From: Streptomyces sp. T39
GTDB taxonomy: Bacteria; Actinomycetota; Actinomycetes; Streptomycetales; Streptomycetaceae
Length of the DNA stretch: 60,248 nt
Assembly: GCF_008042045.1 (NCBI RefSeq)
Contig: NZ_RDBP01000049.1
Location: 1 to 60,248, forward strand
Direction of reading: 5' to 3'
Shown here: in pieces, positions 1 through 8,135 of the stretch
How the letters are laid out: each line of letters opens with the position of its first letter
How positions within the stretch are numbered: the stretch's first letter is position 1
Notes under the pieces: generated by a model
The model's input: only the letters and a program-made list of their open reading frames with translations
Databases searched by the model: none
Told to the model about the DNA's origin: nothing
Program-made: the position numbers and the translations under genes

Positions 1-281
1 CCGAGTTCGCCGACTGCGTTGCCCGGACCACGGCTCATCTCGAGAAGCAGCAGGCGAAGTACGTCGTCCTCGAGACCGGGGAGATCGTCTCGCTGACGGA
101 CGACGACCCGGCGGCGAGCGTGCGGCGTCTGGCGTCCGACGACATCCCCGACGCCGTCGCCCGGGCCGAGGCGGCGATCGCCGGCCGGAACGACGACTGG
201 CTGGCAGCCGTCCGAGCCGACTGGCAGAAGCACTTCGCGTCCTTCTACAGCGAGGCGCTCTACTTCTCCTTCCCCGGCTGA
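1..281 (+). CDS. Hypothetical protein, C-terminal part only
   Basis: The left window edge cuts this gene. The reading frame is open from base 3 to a TGA at 279-281 and gives about 92 residues. The visible part is acidic and helix-prone, with alternating charged and alanine residues, and ends in an aromatic-rich tail (FYSEALYFSFPG). No family was recognised and no catalytic motif is visible. Coding is supported by strong G/C bias in third positions and by a hairpin just after the stop. The function is unknown, and the start lies outside the window. Confidence 0.6.
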   Translation, partial: EFADCVARTTAHLEKQQAKYVVLETGEIVSLTDDDPAASVRRLASDDIPDAVARAEAAIAGRNDDWLAAVRADWQKHFASFYSEALYFSFPG

Positions 282-296
282 CGGGCCCGCGGCGTC

Positions 297-333
297 GCGG
301 CCGCCCGGCAGCAACTCCCCGCCGGGCGGCCGC
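297..333 (+). terminator. Hairpin terminator after the first gene
   Basis: Perfect 13-bp inverted repeat: GCGGCCGCCCGGC at 297-309 pairs with its complement at 321-333 across an 11-nt loop, 15 bases after the stop codon. There is no T-run, as is usual in Streptomyces. The rest of the gap up to 542 shows no gene or motif I recognise. Confidence 0.65.
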
Positions 334-542
334 GCTGCGACGCGTCGCGCCATGTCCGGGACCGCTTCGAAGGCGGTCTCCTCAACGACGAACTCCCGCT
401 GAACGGCGGCACGACACCTGTCGCCGGACGCCGGGGAACGAGGTGGGGCGAGTCCTGCGGCAGGCCGGTGCCGTCGTCACATCGGAGCAGTCGGGAGGGA
501 GCCCACGCCGGGTGTTGCATCCCGGCTGCGCACTCCTGCCTC

Positions 543-956
543 TCATGCGCCGAGCTGCCCTTCGTCCTGAGCCGTCCGGCCCGGCGTCGTACGCCCGGCG
601 GCTGCTTCGGCCAACTCGTCGAACGTACGGTTCAGCACCGACCGCCGGTCCTCCTTGAAGCCCGGCGTGGGCTCCAGACCGTCGATGGTCCGTTCCCAGA
701 CGTCCATGAAGGCTCTCTTCCATTCCTCGACCACCCCGGCCTCCGGCAGGTTGCCGTGTGCGTAGCCGGCCTGGGCGAGGACGCGCAGCAACTCCAGGTT
801 GCACGGCACGGCGACACCCCAGTACTCGTCGGGTTCCACGACGACGGGATCGCCTGCCATGGCCTCGGCGACTTCGGTGACGAGCCGGTCGACGACCGCC
901 GACAGGTGATCCAATGCCGTGTCGCTCTCGAAGTTCCCGCTGCCCCATGTGCCCAC
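543..956 (-). CDS. DUF4259 domain-containing protein
   Basis: A 137-residue protein that starts MGTWGSGNFESD, the hallmark N-terminus of the DUF4259 family, and runs at about that family's usual length. It is helical and acidic and has no signal peptide or membrane segment. The start is a GTG at 954-956, preceded on the minus strand by GAAGGAGA with about 5 bases of spacing. The role of DUF4259 proteins is not known; they are often scattered single genes. It is transcribed separately from the ABC genes behind it, and nothing in the context gives it a function. Family call is from motif recognition. Confidence 0.8.
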   Translation of the reverse strand: MGTWGSGNFESDTALDHLSAVVDRLVTEVAEAMAGDPVVVEPDEYWGVAVPCNLELLRVLAQAGYAHGNLPEAGVVEEWKRAFMDVWERTIDGLEPTPGFKEDRRSVLNRTFDELAEAAAGRTTPGRTAQDEGQLGA

Positions 957-1128
957 AAGGTCTCCTTCGACGGGTGCTGCCGTGTCTTCGGGTCATCGAA
1001 CCAGTCCGGTGTGACAGTGCCGGCCCGACACCATGACGCCGTGACGAGGCGAGGGCGGGGGAGCGGCATGCCCCTCGTCCCGCCGGTGGAGCGGAGCGTC
1101 GTGCCCTTCGGCGGGCCCGGCGGCCCGC

Positions 1129-1929
1129 TCAGTGCCCGCTGCTCTCGTAGTGGCGGGACTGCCGCTCCCAGAAGCGGTACGCGGCGTACATCAGCAGGAC
1201 ACCGATGCCCGGAGCGCCCCAGGCGAGCCACTCCGGCACGGCGAGTTCCTCCTCCCGGTCCATCAGCACGGTCGCCGGCAGATAGGCGACGAAGGCCAGC
1301 GGGAAGACGAAGGTCAGCCCGAAGCCGGCCACCGGGCCGAAGATCTTCAGCGGGTAGTTGCCGAAGTCGCTGAAGATCATGTCGATGGCGAACTTGATGG
1401 GGGAGACCCTCTTCATCCTGAAGACCAGTGCGGAGGCCGCCAGTTGCAGCGAGCCTTCCACCAGCGCACCGCCCACCACCGCGAGCAGGAGGAAGCAGAC
1501 GGCCCCCACCGACCAGTCGACCGGCGCGGCGGCCGAGGCGATGCACAGCAGAACCACCCCGCCCGCCAGGTCGCCGAGCGAGCTCAGCCGCACCCTGCGG
1601 GTGAGGAGCTGCACCAGAGGCGACACCGGACGCACGAGATAGCGGTCGTACTCTCCCTCGATGACGACCTCGTCGACATGGACCAGCTGGTGACCGGGGA
1701 GCAGCCACAGGCCGTGGGCGGTGAGCCTCATCCCGTAGAGGAACGCGATCTCCCCCAGTCCCCAGCCGCCGACCTGGCCGAAGCGGTCCAGGACCGCCCA
1801 GATGAAGGCCAGCCCCACGCCCTGGTAGAACAGCCCGCCGATGATGTTGATGAACAGGTTCCCCCGGTACTGGAACTCGGCGCGGAACGCCGCACCGGCC
1901 AGCAGCAGATAGACACGCGGACCTCGCAT
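1129..1929 (-). CDS. ABC-2 type exporter permease (third gene of the exporter)
   Basis: A 266-residue membrane protein with about six hydrophobic segments. It resembles the ABC-2 permeases once called DUF990 (Pfam ABC2_membrane_6), including a conserved stretch around FRAEFQYRGNLFINIIGG and a cytoplasmic region around GEYDRYLVRPVSPL. It forms the export channel with the permease and ATPase encoded just upstream (1935-2774 and 2771-3742), all in one minus-strand operon; only 5 bases separate it from the preceding gene. I chose ATG at 1927-1929 over the longer open frame because the extra N-terminal residues are an antisense shadow of the neighbouring permease. Homologous trios are labelled viologen-exporter-like in databases; the substrate here is unknown. 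Confidence 0.85.
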   Translation of the reverse strand: MRGPRVYLLLAGAAFRAEFQYRGNLFINIIGGLFYQGVGLAFIWAVLDRFGQVGGWGLGEIAFLYGMRLTAHGLWLLPGHQLVHVDEVVIEGEYDRYLVRPVSPLVQLLTRRVRLSSLGDLAGGVVLLCIASAAAPVDWSVGAVCFLLLAVVGGALVEGSLQLAASALVFRMKRVSPIKFAIDMIFSDFGNYPLKIFGPVAGFGLTFVFPLAFVAYLPATVLMDREEELAVPEWLAWGAPGIGVLLMYAAYRFWERQSRHYESSGH

Positions 1930-1934
1930 CGCCC

Positions 1935-2774
1935 CTAACCCCCCTGCGACATGACGCGGTGCCGGGCGCGCGACCAGACGAACGCGGCCAGTGCGCCGAG
2001 GCCGACGATCCACACCAGCTGGACGCCGAGGGCGGCCGCGATGCCGACGCCCTCCACCTCGCCCAGGTAGACGGCCGCCGGCGTGTACGCGGTGGCCTGG
2101 AAGGGCAGCCATTCCGCGGCCGCCCTGACCGGGCCCGGCATGAACCACAGCGGGACCAGGGCCCCGGAGAAGAACTGTGCGACGAAGCGGTAGGCCATGA
2201 GGGCGCCGCTCACCTCCAGGGTCCAGAAGGAGACCATGCCGAGCAGCAGCCCGAGCAACTGGTTCACGAGCAGTGCCCCGATCAGCGCCACGGGGTAGGC
2301 GAACCCCGCGGCCGCCGATGCGGGCGCCCGGCCCGCACCGATCAGCAGCGCGAACGGCAGCGCCACCACCAGGACCGGCACCGCGGCCGAGGCCCACCCG
2401 AGCTGGCCGGCGAGCATCTGCCCGGGAAAGCCGATGGGCCGCAGCAGGTCCACGGCGACCTTGCCCTCCCGCACCCGCTGGTCGATGGGCGAGGACCGCC
2501 ACGGGCTGACGAGCTGGTACTGGAGCGTGGTCAGCGTCGCGTACGCCGTCATCGTGGTGAGGGTGAGTCCGTCCACCTCCTCACGGCCGTCGTAGAAGGC
2601 CCTCCACACCACCGTCAGCAGCCAGATCTGGAGGAGCATCATCACGAAGGACGACAGATAGGCCGTGCGGTAGGTGAGAGCGGCGCGGAACTCCATCCGG
2701 GCGCAGGCGAGATGGGCCCTCAGCCGCGTCCTGGGCAGCTGCTTCGGGGTGGCGCGGGCCGGCGGCGCGATCAT
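1935..2774 (-). CDS. ABC-2 type exporter permease (second gene of the exporter)
   Basis: A 279-residue integral membrane protein and a second DUF990-type ABC-2 permease. An N-terminal cytoplasmic section leads into the first helix after EFRAALTYRTAYLSS, followed by roughly five more hydrophobic segments. The loop with REGKVAVDLLRPIGFP is typical of this permease family (R-x-G-x-[LV]-D-x-x-L-x-[RK]-P). The ATG at 2772-2774 overlaps the stop of the ATPase gene by 4 bases (ATGA), so translation of the two is probably coupled. It likely pairs with the 1129-1929 permease as a heterodimer. Transport substrate is not predictable from sequence. Confidence 0.87.
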   Translation of the reverse strand: MIAPPARATPKQLPRTRLRAHLACARMEFRAALTYRTAYLSSFVMMLLQIWLLTVVWRAFYDGREEVDGLTLTTMTAYATLTTLQYQLVSPWRSSPIDQRVREGKVAVDLLRPIGFPGQMLAGQLGWASAAVPVLVVALPFALLIGAGRAPASAAAGFAYPVALIGALLVNQLLGLLLGMVSFWTLEVSGALMAYRFVAQFFSGALVPLWFMPGPVRAAAEWLPFQATAYTPAAVYLGEVEGVGIAAALGVQLVWIVGLGALAAFVWSRARHRVMSQGG

Positions 2775-3742
2775 CCGCGGTCCGCGTAGATCCGGTGGAT
2801 GACGCTCTCCAGCTCGGGTTCCACGATCGACAGATCGGTCACCCGGTGCTCCGCCAGTACCGCGGCCACCAGCTCGGCGGGCGGTGTGCGGACGGGGTCG
2901 AAGCGCAGCCACACCTTGCCGCCCTCACGGCGGACGACCTCCGCACCCTCGACGCTCTCCAGCCGGTCGGTCTGCACCACGAGTTCGCGGTGCGGGGCGT
3001 AGCGGGTCTTCAGCTCGTCCACCGCGCCGTCGTAGGCGACCTTCCCGTGGTCGATGAGGATGATCCGCTCGCAGAGTTCCTCGACGTCGTCGAGGTCGTG
3101 GGTGGTGAGGACGACCGTGGTGCCCGACTCGCGGTTCAGGTCCCCGACGAAGGTGCGTATCCGCTCCTTGGCGATGACGTCGAGGCCGACGGTCGGCTCG
3201 TCCAGGTAGAGGATGTCCGGGTCGTAGAGCATCGCGGCGGCGAGGTCGCCGCGCATCCGCTGGCCGAGGGAGAGCTGGCGGACGGGGGTGTCGAGGAACG
3301 GGCCGAGGTCGAGCACCTCGCCGAACTGCCGCTGCTTCTCGCGGAACCGCGCCTGCGGCACGTCGTAGAGACGGCCGATCAGCCAGAGCGAGTCGCGCAG
3401 GGGCAGGTCCCACCAGAGCTGGCTGCGCTGGCCGAAGACCACGCCGATCCGGCGGGCGTTGCGGGACCGGTCACGCCAGGGCGTGGCGCCCGCCACCGTG
3501 ACCGTGCCGGACGTGGGCACGAGGATGCCGGTGAGCATCTTGATGGTGGTGGACTTCCCCGCCCCGTTGGGACCGAGATAGCCGACCATCTCGCCCTGCC
3601 GGACCTCGAAGTTCACGCCGTCGACCGCACGCTTGACGGTCTGCTCCCGTGTCAGCAGCGTGCGGATGCCCGCGAAGGCCCCCTCCTGCCGTTTCGGTCG
3701 CCTGAACTCCTTGACGAGGTCAGCCACCTCGATGACGGGCAT
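2771..3742 (-). CDS. ABC exporter ATP-binding protein (first gene of the exporter)
   Basis: A 323-residue nucleotide-binding subunit. Walker A is GPNGAGKST near residue 60, the Q-loop lies in the VVFGQRSQLWWDLP stretch, the ABC signature is the variant LSLGQRMR, and Walker B is ILYLDEPTVGLD with the catalytic Glu and D-loop, followed by the switch His in TTHDLDD. A C-terminal extension of about 90 residues is typical of drug and lipid exporters (DrrA-like). It is the first gene of an operon with two ABC-2 permeases. A palindrome resembling a DasR site lies about 70 bases upstream. The long N-terminal insert before Walker A (residues 12-40) is also seen in viologen-exporter-type ATPases. Confidence 0.9.
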   Translation of the reverse strand: MPVIEVADLVKEFRRPKRQEGAFAGIRTLLTREQTVKRAVDGVNFEVRQGEMVGYLGPNGAGKSTTIKMLTGILVPTSGTVTVAGATPWRDRSRNARRIGVVFGQRSQLWWDLPLRDSLWLIGRLYDVPQARFREKQRQFGEVLDLGPFLDTPVRQLSLGQRMRGDLAAAMLYDPDILYLDEPTVGLDVIAKERIRTFVGDLNRESGTTVVLTTHDLDDVEELCERIILIDHGKVAYDGAVDELKTRYAPHRELVVQTDRLESVEGAEVVRREGGKVWLRFDPVRTPPAELVAAVLAEHRVTDLSIVEPELESVIHRIYADRG

Positions 3743-3808
3743 GTGTGCCTTTCCGGAGCGGGCGGGGCCTTGTGGGGCCTGGTCGAGCAGAGAGTGTGCA
3801 CACGGAGG

Positions 3809-3824
3809 CTTGGTCTAGTCCAAT
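3809..3824. promoter_or_regulatory. DasR-like (dre) operator upstream of the ABC exporter
   Basis: The 16-mer CTTGGTCTAGTCCAAT contains the palindrome TTGG-TCTAGT-CCAA. It matches the known DasR consensus ACTGGTCTAGACCACT at about 12 of 16 positions. It sits 67 bases before the start of the ATPase gene at 3742 and in an AT-richer pocket (TCCAATCAATTT) that probably holds the promoter. DasR is the GntR-family GlcNAc-responsive regulator of streptomycetes. The match is seen; regulation is inferred. The rest of the 3743-4223 divergent gap shows no gene. Confidence 0.45.
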
Positions 3825-4223
3825 CAATTTCCGTGAGGCGGCGCAGCCCAGCCCTTCGGCGAGGGTCCGGAGCCGCCACGGGCCTCGGCGGGTCCGCGGG
3901 CTCGGGAGACGCATGGTCCGCCGCCGCGCTCGCGTCGGCGCTTCTTCCTTGCGCGTCCTGAGGCCGCCGGGAGGACCCGACGGGGCAGCCCCGACGACCG
4001 CTTCGCCCCGCGGGAAGCCGGGGCGAGGGGGGCTGCGCCCCGCGTCGAGCCGCAGACGGACGCCGGCGGAGGCGGGCCCCGGCTCTCGCTGAGGGAACCC
4101 CGAGGCGACGTCAGGGTCGTAAGGGTTGTGCGGTGGAGGGCGTAGGGGAGTCAGCCGATCGGCTGCCCTCATGCGAGCGCGACGGGTGATGTACCGGCCC
4201 GCCCGTCCCGGCACCGTGGGGGC

Positions 4224-5126
4224 ATGGCTCTCATCGAAGTGAACGACCTGCGCAAGAGCTACGGCGGACGCCCCGTCGTGGACGGCGTCTCCCTCGCGGT
4301 GGAGGAGGGAGAGATCTTCGGGGTCCTCGGCTCCAACGGCGCCGGCAAGACCACCACCGTCGAGTCCGTCATGGGACTGCGCGTTCCCGACGCCGGCACG
4401 ATCCGCGTGTGCGGGCTGGACCCGGTCGCCGACCGCGCGCGGATGACACGCGTCGTGGGAGCACAGCTCCAGGAGAGCGAGCTGCCGGGCAAGCTCACCG
4501 TCGCCGAGACACTCCGGCTGTACGCCGCCTGCTACCCCGACCCCGCCGACTGGCGCACCCTGGCCGCGCGCCTCGGCCTGGAGGAGAAGCTCGACACTCG
4601 TTTCGCGCGGCTGTCCGGCGGCCAGAAGCAGCGGCTGGCCATCGCGCTCGCCCTGGTCGGCACCCCTCGGATCGTCCTCCTGGACGAGCTGACGACCGGC
4701 CTCGACCCGGCGGCGCGGCGCGAGGTGTGGTCGCTGATCGAGGACGTCCGGGCGAGCGGCGTCACCATCCTCCTCGTCACGCACTTCATGGAGGAGGCAC
4801 AGCGGCTGTGCGACCGGGTCGCGGTCTTCGACCGGGGGAGGATCGCCGCACTGGACACCCCGTCCGGTCTGGTGGCGCGGTCCGCGGGCGGAACCGTCAT
4901 CTCCTTCACTCCCTCCCGCCCGCTGGAGGAAGACGCCCTCGCCGCCCTGCCGGGCCTCGCCTCCGTTGCCCACCACAAGGGAAGGATCACCCTCGCCGGA
5001 ACCGACGAGACCGTCAACGCGGTGATCGGCCTGCTCGTCCGCGACCGGGTGAGCGCCCACCAGTTGCGCGTCACCGACTCCACCCTCGACGACGCGTTCC
5101 TCGACCTGACGGGAGCCGGAGCATGA
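4224..5126 (+). CDS. ABC exporter ATP-binding protein
   Basis: A 300-residue ABC ATPase of the drug-exporter (CcmA/DrrA) type. Walker A is GSNGAGKTT near residue 40, the signature is LSGGQKQR, Walker B is IVLLDELTTGLDP, and the switch His lies in VTHFMEEA. The Walker B motif has DEL where most relatives have DEP; the catalytic Glu is kept, so the protein should still be active. The C-terminal 80 residues form the small accessory domain seen in antibiotic exporters. The gene overlaps the following permease by 4 bases (ATGA) and is followed by a two-component system in the same orientation, an arrangement typical of antibiotic or membrane-stress-inducible exporters. Substrate unknown. Confidence 0.92.
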   Translation: MALIEVNDLRKSYGGRPVVDGVSLAVEEGEIFGVLGSNGAGKTTTVESVMGLRVPDAGTIRVCGLDPVADRARMTRVVGAQLQESELPGKLTVAETLRLYAACYPDPADWRTLAARLGLEEKLDTRFARLSGGQKQRLAIALALVGTPRIVLLDELTTGLDPAARREVWSLIEDVRASGVTILLVTHFMEEAQRLCDRVAVFDRGRIAALDTPSGLVARSAGGTVISFTPSRPLEEDALAALPGLASVAHHKGRITLAGTDETVNAVIGLLVRDRVSAHQLRVTDSTLDDAFLDLTGAGA

Positions 5127-5908
5127 GCGCCGCCACCACACCTCCGGCACCTTCCCCCACCACCGCGCCACGACCCGGGCGGGCCGTGCTGCGCGCCGAA
5201 CTGCTCCTGTTCGTCCGCGAGCCGGGCTCGGTGTTCTGGGTCATGGCCTTCCCCACGCTGCTGCTGGTGATTCTCGGCCTCATTCCGTCCATGACGGAGC
5301 CCAAGGACGAGATCGGGGGCCTGTCCACCGTCGAGGCCTATGTGCCGGTCGCCGTGCTCCTTTCGACGATCATGGCCGGTCTGATGGCGATGCCTCCCGT
5401 GATCGCCGGCTACCGCGAGCGCGGCATCCTGCGCCGGATGTCCATCACCCCCGTGCGCCCCACCGCCGTTCTCGGTGCTCAGGCGGGACTGCACGCCGCC
5501 GCCTCGCTGGTCTCCGCTGCGCTGACCCTCGCGGTGGGCCGCCTCGTCTCCGACGTCGCCCTGCCGGGCCAGGTCGCGGGCTACCTGCTGACGCTGCTGC
5601 TGGCGGTGGTGTGCGTGCTGGCGCTCGGCGCGCTGATCTCCGCACTGTCCTCCACCGCGAAGACGGCCCAGGCCGTCGGTCTCTCCGTGTTCTTCCCTGC
5701 GATGCTCGCAGCCGGCGTCTACATGCCCGTCCAGCAGATGCCCGACCTGATGGCCGGCATCGTGGAGGCGCTGCCCTTCGGCGCCGCCGCCCAGGCCCTG
5801 AACCAGGCCGCCGCCGGTGACTGGCCGGACGGGATCCACCTCGGCGTGCTGGCACTGTGGACGCTGGCGCTGTCGGCGTCCGCCGCGCGCTGGTTCCGCT
5901 GGGAGTGA
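5123..5908 (+). CDS. ABC-2 type exporter permease
   Basis: A 261-residue ABC-2 permease with a Pro/Ala/Thr-rich cytoplasmic N-terminus of about 20 residues, then six predicted membrane segments (first around VFWVMAFPTLLLVILGL). The intracellular ERGILRRMSITPVRP motif after helix two is the standard coupling element of this family. The ATG at 5123 overlaps the ATPase stop, and the gene runs into the histidine kinase with no terminator, so ATPase, permease, kinase and regulator are probably co-transcribed. Together with the ATPase at 4224 it forms a half-size exporter pair of the type that streptomycetes use for antibiotics or cell-envelope-active compounds. Confidence 0.9.
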   Translation: MSAATTPPAPSPTTAPRPGRAVLRAELLLFVREPGSVFWVMAFPTLLLVILGLIPSMTEPKDEIGGLSTVEAYVPVAVLLSTIMAGLMAMPPVIAGYRERGILRRMSITPVRPTAVLGAQAGLHAAASLVSAALTLAVGRLVSDVALPGQVAGYLLTLLLAVVCVLALGALISALSSTAKTAQAVGLSVFFPAMLAAGVYMPVQQMPDLMAGIVEALPFGAAAQALNQAAAGDWPDGIHLGVLALWTLALSASAARWFRWE

Positions 5909-5913
5909 CGAAC

Positions 5914-7233
5914 GTGTCACGTGCGCCGGGTGCCATGGCCGACACTGAGGGCGTGGCACCCCACGCCTTCCCCCCGGTCACCGAGTCGCAGGCCGCGCAC
6001 CGGACGCCGCCGCGGTTGCTCCTGCGCTTCGGCCCTCCCGTCCTCCTCGGCGTCGGACTGGCGCTCTCCGCCGCGACCTCGTCCCTGATGGGCATGGACC
6101 GCGCCGACTGGCTGGCGGCGGGGACGCTCGCCGTCGCGGCGCTCGTCCTGCAGCTGTGGTGGGACCGGGTGGCCCGCAGCCGTCCCGGCCCCGGTGCGGC
6201 CGGCGCCGCGTACTACGCACTGCGCTCGGCCCTGGCGTTCGGCCTGGCCTGGATCAACCCGTTCTGCGGCTTCTACGCCGCGGTCGGATGCTTCGACACC
6301 GAGCGTCTGGTGCCCCGCCGCTGGGTACCCCTCGGCCTGCTGGCCACCGCCGTGACGATCGCCGGCGCGCAGATCGGGGGTCTGCCGCCCGGCGACACGG
6401 GGAGCTGGGTGTTCTACTGCATGCTGGTCGCCACCAATACCGGCATCTTCCTGACGGCCCGGCAGGATGCGGAGAAGGAGGACGACCGCGCCCGCAAGCG
6501 GCTGGCGACCATCCGCGAGCTGGAGCACACCAACGTCGCTCTGGAGCGGGCCCTGGGGGAGAACGCCGCCCTGCACGACCAACTCCTGCTCCAGGCGCGG
6601 GAGGCCGGGATCGCCGACGAGCGCCGCCGGCTCGCGGCGGAGATCCACGACACCGTCGCCCAGGACCTGACCGGCGTCATCACCCAGCTCCAGGTCGTCA
6701 CCGACACCCGGGAACTGGACGCGGCCCGCGCCCACGCCGAGCGAGCCCTGCAACTGGCCCGCCACAGCCTCGGCGAGGCACGCCGGGCCGTCGCCAACCT
6801 CGCGCCCGTCGCGCTGGCCGAGGACGACCTGCCCGAGGCGTTGAAGAAGACCGTTGTCCGCTGGTCCGAACGCACCGGTGTGCACGCCGAGTTCACCCTC
6901 ACCGGCTCCGACGGTCCGCTGCACGAGGAGGTGCAGGCGACGCTGCTGCGCATCGCGGCGGAGGCGCTGTCCAACACGGCACGCCACGCCAGGGCCACCA
7001 GGGTCGGCGTGACCCTGTCCTACATGGGCGAGGAGGTCGTGCTCGACGTGTGCGACGACGGCCTCGGCTTCGACCCGTCCGCCCTGCCGGAGCGCGACAC
7101 CGCGTCCGGATTCGGTCTGGAGGGCATGCGTGCCCGCGCGGAGCGGCTGGCGGGGGAACTGACCGTGGAATCGGAGCCGGGACTGGGCACCGCCGTGTCC
7201 GCACACGTACCGTCGGTGCCCTGTGAACGCTGA
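5914..7233 (+). CDS. NarL-type sensor histidine kinase
   Basis: About 439 residues. Five to six hydrophobic segments fill residues 35-180, then comes a coiled-coil linker (KEDDRARKRLATIRELEHTN). A HisKA_3 dimerisation domain follows, with the phospho-acceptor in AEIHDTVAQDLTG near residue 244, and a C-terminal HATPase with the N-box NTARHARA and G-box DDGLGF. There is no periplasmic loop of size, so it likely senses within the membrane, as LiaS/DesK-type kinases do. I favour GTG at 5914, which has GGGAG 9 bases upstream; ATG at 5935 is possible but its ribosome site is poor. It overlaps the response regulator gene by 11 bases. Its partner and target are probably the adjacent exporter. Confidence 0.9.
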   Translation: MSRAPGAMADTEGVAPHAFPPVTESQAAHRTPPRLLLRFGPPVLLGVGLALSAATSSLMGMDRADWLAAGTLAVAALVLQLWWDRVARSRPGPGAAGAAYYALRSALAFGLAWINPFCGFYAAVGCFDTERLVPRRWVPLGLLATAVTIAGAQIGGLPPGDTGSWVFYCMLVATNTGIFLTARQDAEKEDDRARKRLATIRELEHTNVALERALGENAALHDQLLLQAREAGIADERRRLAAEIHDTVAQDLTGVITQLQVVTDTRELDAARAHAERALQLARHSLGEARRAVANLAPVALAEDDLPEALKKTVVRWSERTGVHAEFTLTGSDGPLHEEVQATLLRIAAEALSNTARHARATRVGVTLSYMGEEVVLDVCDDGLGFDPSALPERDTASGFGLEGMRARAERLAGELTVESEPGLGTAVSAHVPSVPCER

Positions 7234-7876
7234 GAACGACGGGCCGATCACCCTGCTGATCGTCGACGACCACCCGGTGGTGCGCGACGGTCTGCGCGGC
7301 ATGCTGGAGCCCGCGGACGGCTTCACCGTGCTCGGAGAGGCGTCCGGCGGCACGGAAGCGGTGGAGATGACGCTGCGCATGGACCCGGACGTCGTCCTGA
7401 TGGACCTGCGCATGCCGGCCGGCAGCGGCGTGGAGGCCATCGCCGAGCTGACCCGGCGTGGCGCACGGGCCCGCGTGCTGGTGCTCACCACCTACGACAC
7501 CGACTCCGACACCCTTCCCGCGATCGAGGCCGGGGCGACGGGTTACCTGCTGAAGGACGCGCTGCGCGACGAGCTGCTCGCGGCCATCCGGGCGGCGGCG
7601 GAGGGGCGCACCGTGCTGTCCCCGGCCGTCGCCTCCCGCCTGGTCACGGCGGTACGCCGCCCCGCCGCGCCGCCGGTCGACGACACGCTCTCCGCCCGGG
7701 AGCTGCAGGTGCTGGAGCACGTGGCGCGCGGCGCGTCGAACCGGGAGGTCGCTCGTGGGCTGTTCATCAGCGAGGCGACGGTCAAGAAGCACCTGACCCA
7801 CATCTACGAGAAGTGGGACGTGAGGGACCGGGCCGCGGCGGTGGCGGCCGCGTACGAGCGGGGCATCCTCGGCTGA
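7223..7876 (+). CDS. NarL/FixJ-family response regulator
   Basis: A 217-residue two-domain regulator. The receiver has the acidic pair in LIVDDHPVV, the phosphorylated Asp in DVVLMDLRMP near residue 59, and the conserved Thr/Lys positions (VLTTYD, YLLKDA). The C-terminal LuxR-type helix-turn-helix spans about residues 150-210 (LSARELQVLEHVARGASNREVA). It starts with GTG at 7223 inside the end of the kinase gene, so translation is coupled. It most likely activates or represses the exporter operon it ends. The stop codon lies within the first unit of a 7-bp tandem repeat. Confidence 0.92.
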   Translation: MNAENDGPITLLIVDDHPVVRDGLRGMLEPADGFTVLGEASGGTEAVEMTLRMDPDVVLMDLRMPAGSGVEAIAELTRRGARARVLVLTTYDTDSDTLPAIEAGATGYLLKDALRDELLAAIRAAAEGRTVLSPAVASRLVTAVRRPAAPPVDDTLSARELQVLEHVARGASNREVARGLFISEATVKKHLTHIYEKWDVRDRAAAVAAAYERGILG

Positions 7877-7954
7877 CGGCTGACGGCTGACGGCTGACGG
7901 CTGACGGCTGACGGCTGACGGCTGACGGCTGGCGCCTGGCGGCTGGCGGCTGAC
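7871..7954. repeat. 7-bp tandem repeat (GGCTGAC), 12 units
   Basis: Eight exact copies of GGCTGAC (7871-7926) are followed by three degenerate copies (GGCTGGC, GCCTGGC, GGCTGGC) and a last exact copy ending at 7954. The response-regulator stop codon is in the first unit. Because 7 is not a multiple of 3, the array places TGA stops in every frame. Copy number of such an array is expected to vary by slippage. Confidence 0.95.
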
Positions 7955-8135
7955 GCGTCGACGTGGTCGGCGTGTCGCTGGATCCCGCTGGCGCAGGGAC
8001 CGGCGAAGGGCCGGGAAGCGTGCCGGCCCCCGCGCCGCGCTTCGACGCCCCCGTGACGGGGCCACGTTCGGCGGGTGACCGAGGCGACGGAGAAAACCGC
8101 TGGTGAAGCGGCCACACCCGGGACAGGATGCGGCC

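Noticed and set aside
7871..7954. CRISPR-like or protein-coding repeat (QPSAVSR on the minus strand)
   Set aside because: Units are directly contiguous without spacers, so no CRISPR; the minus-strand peptide repeat is just the translated 7-mer with no gene context.
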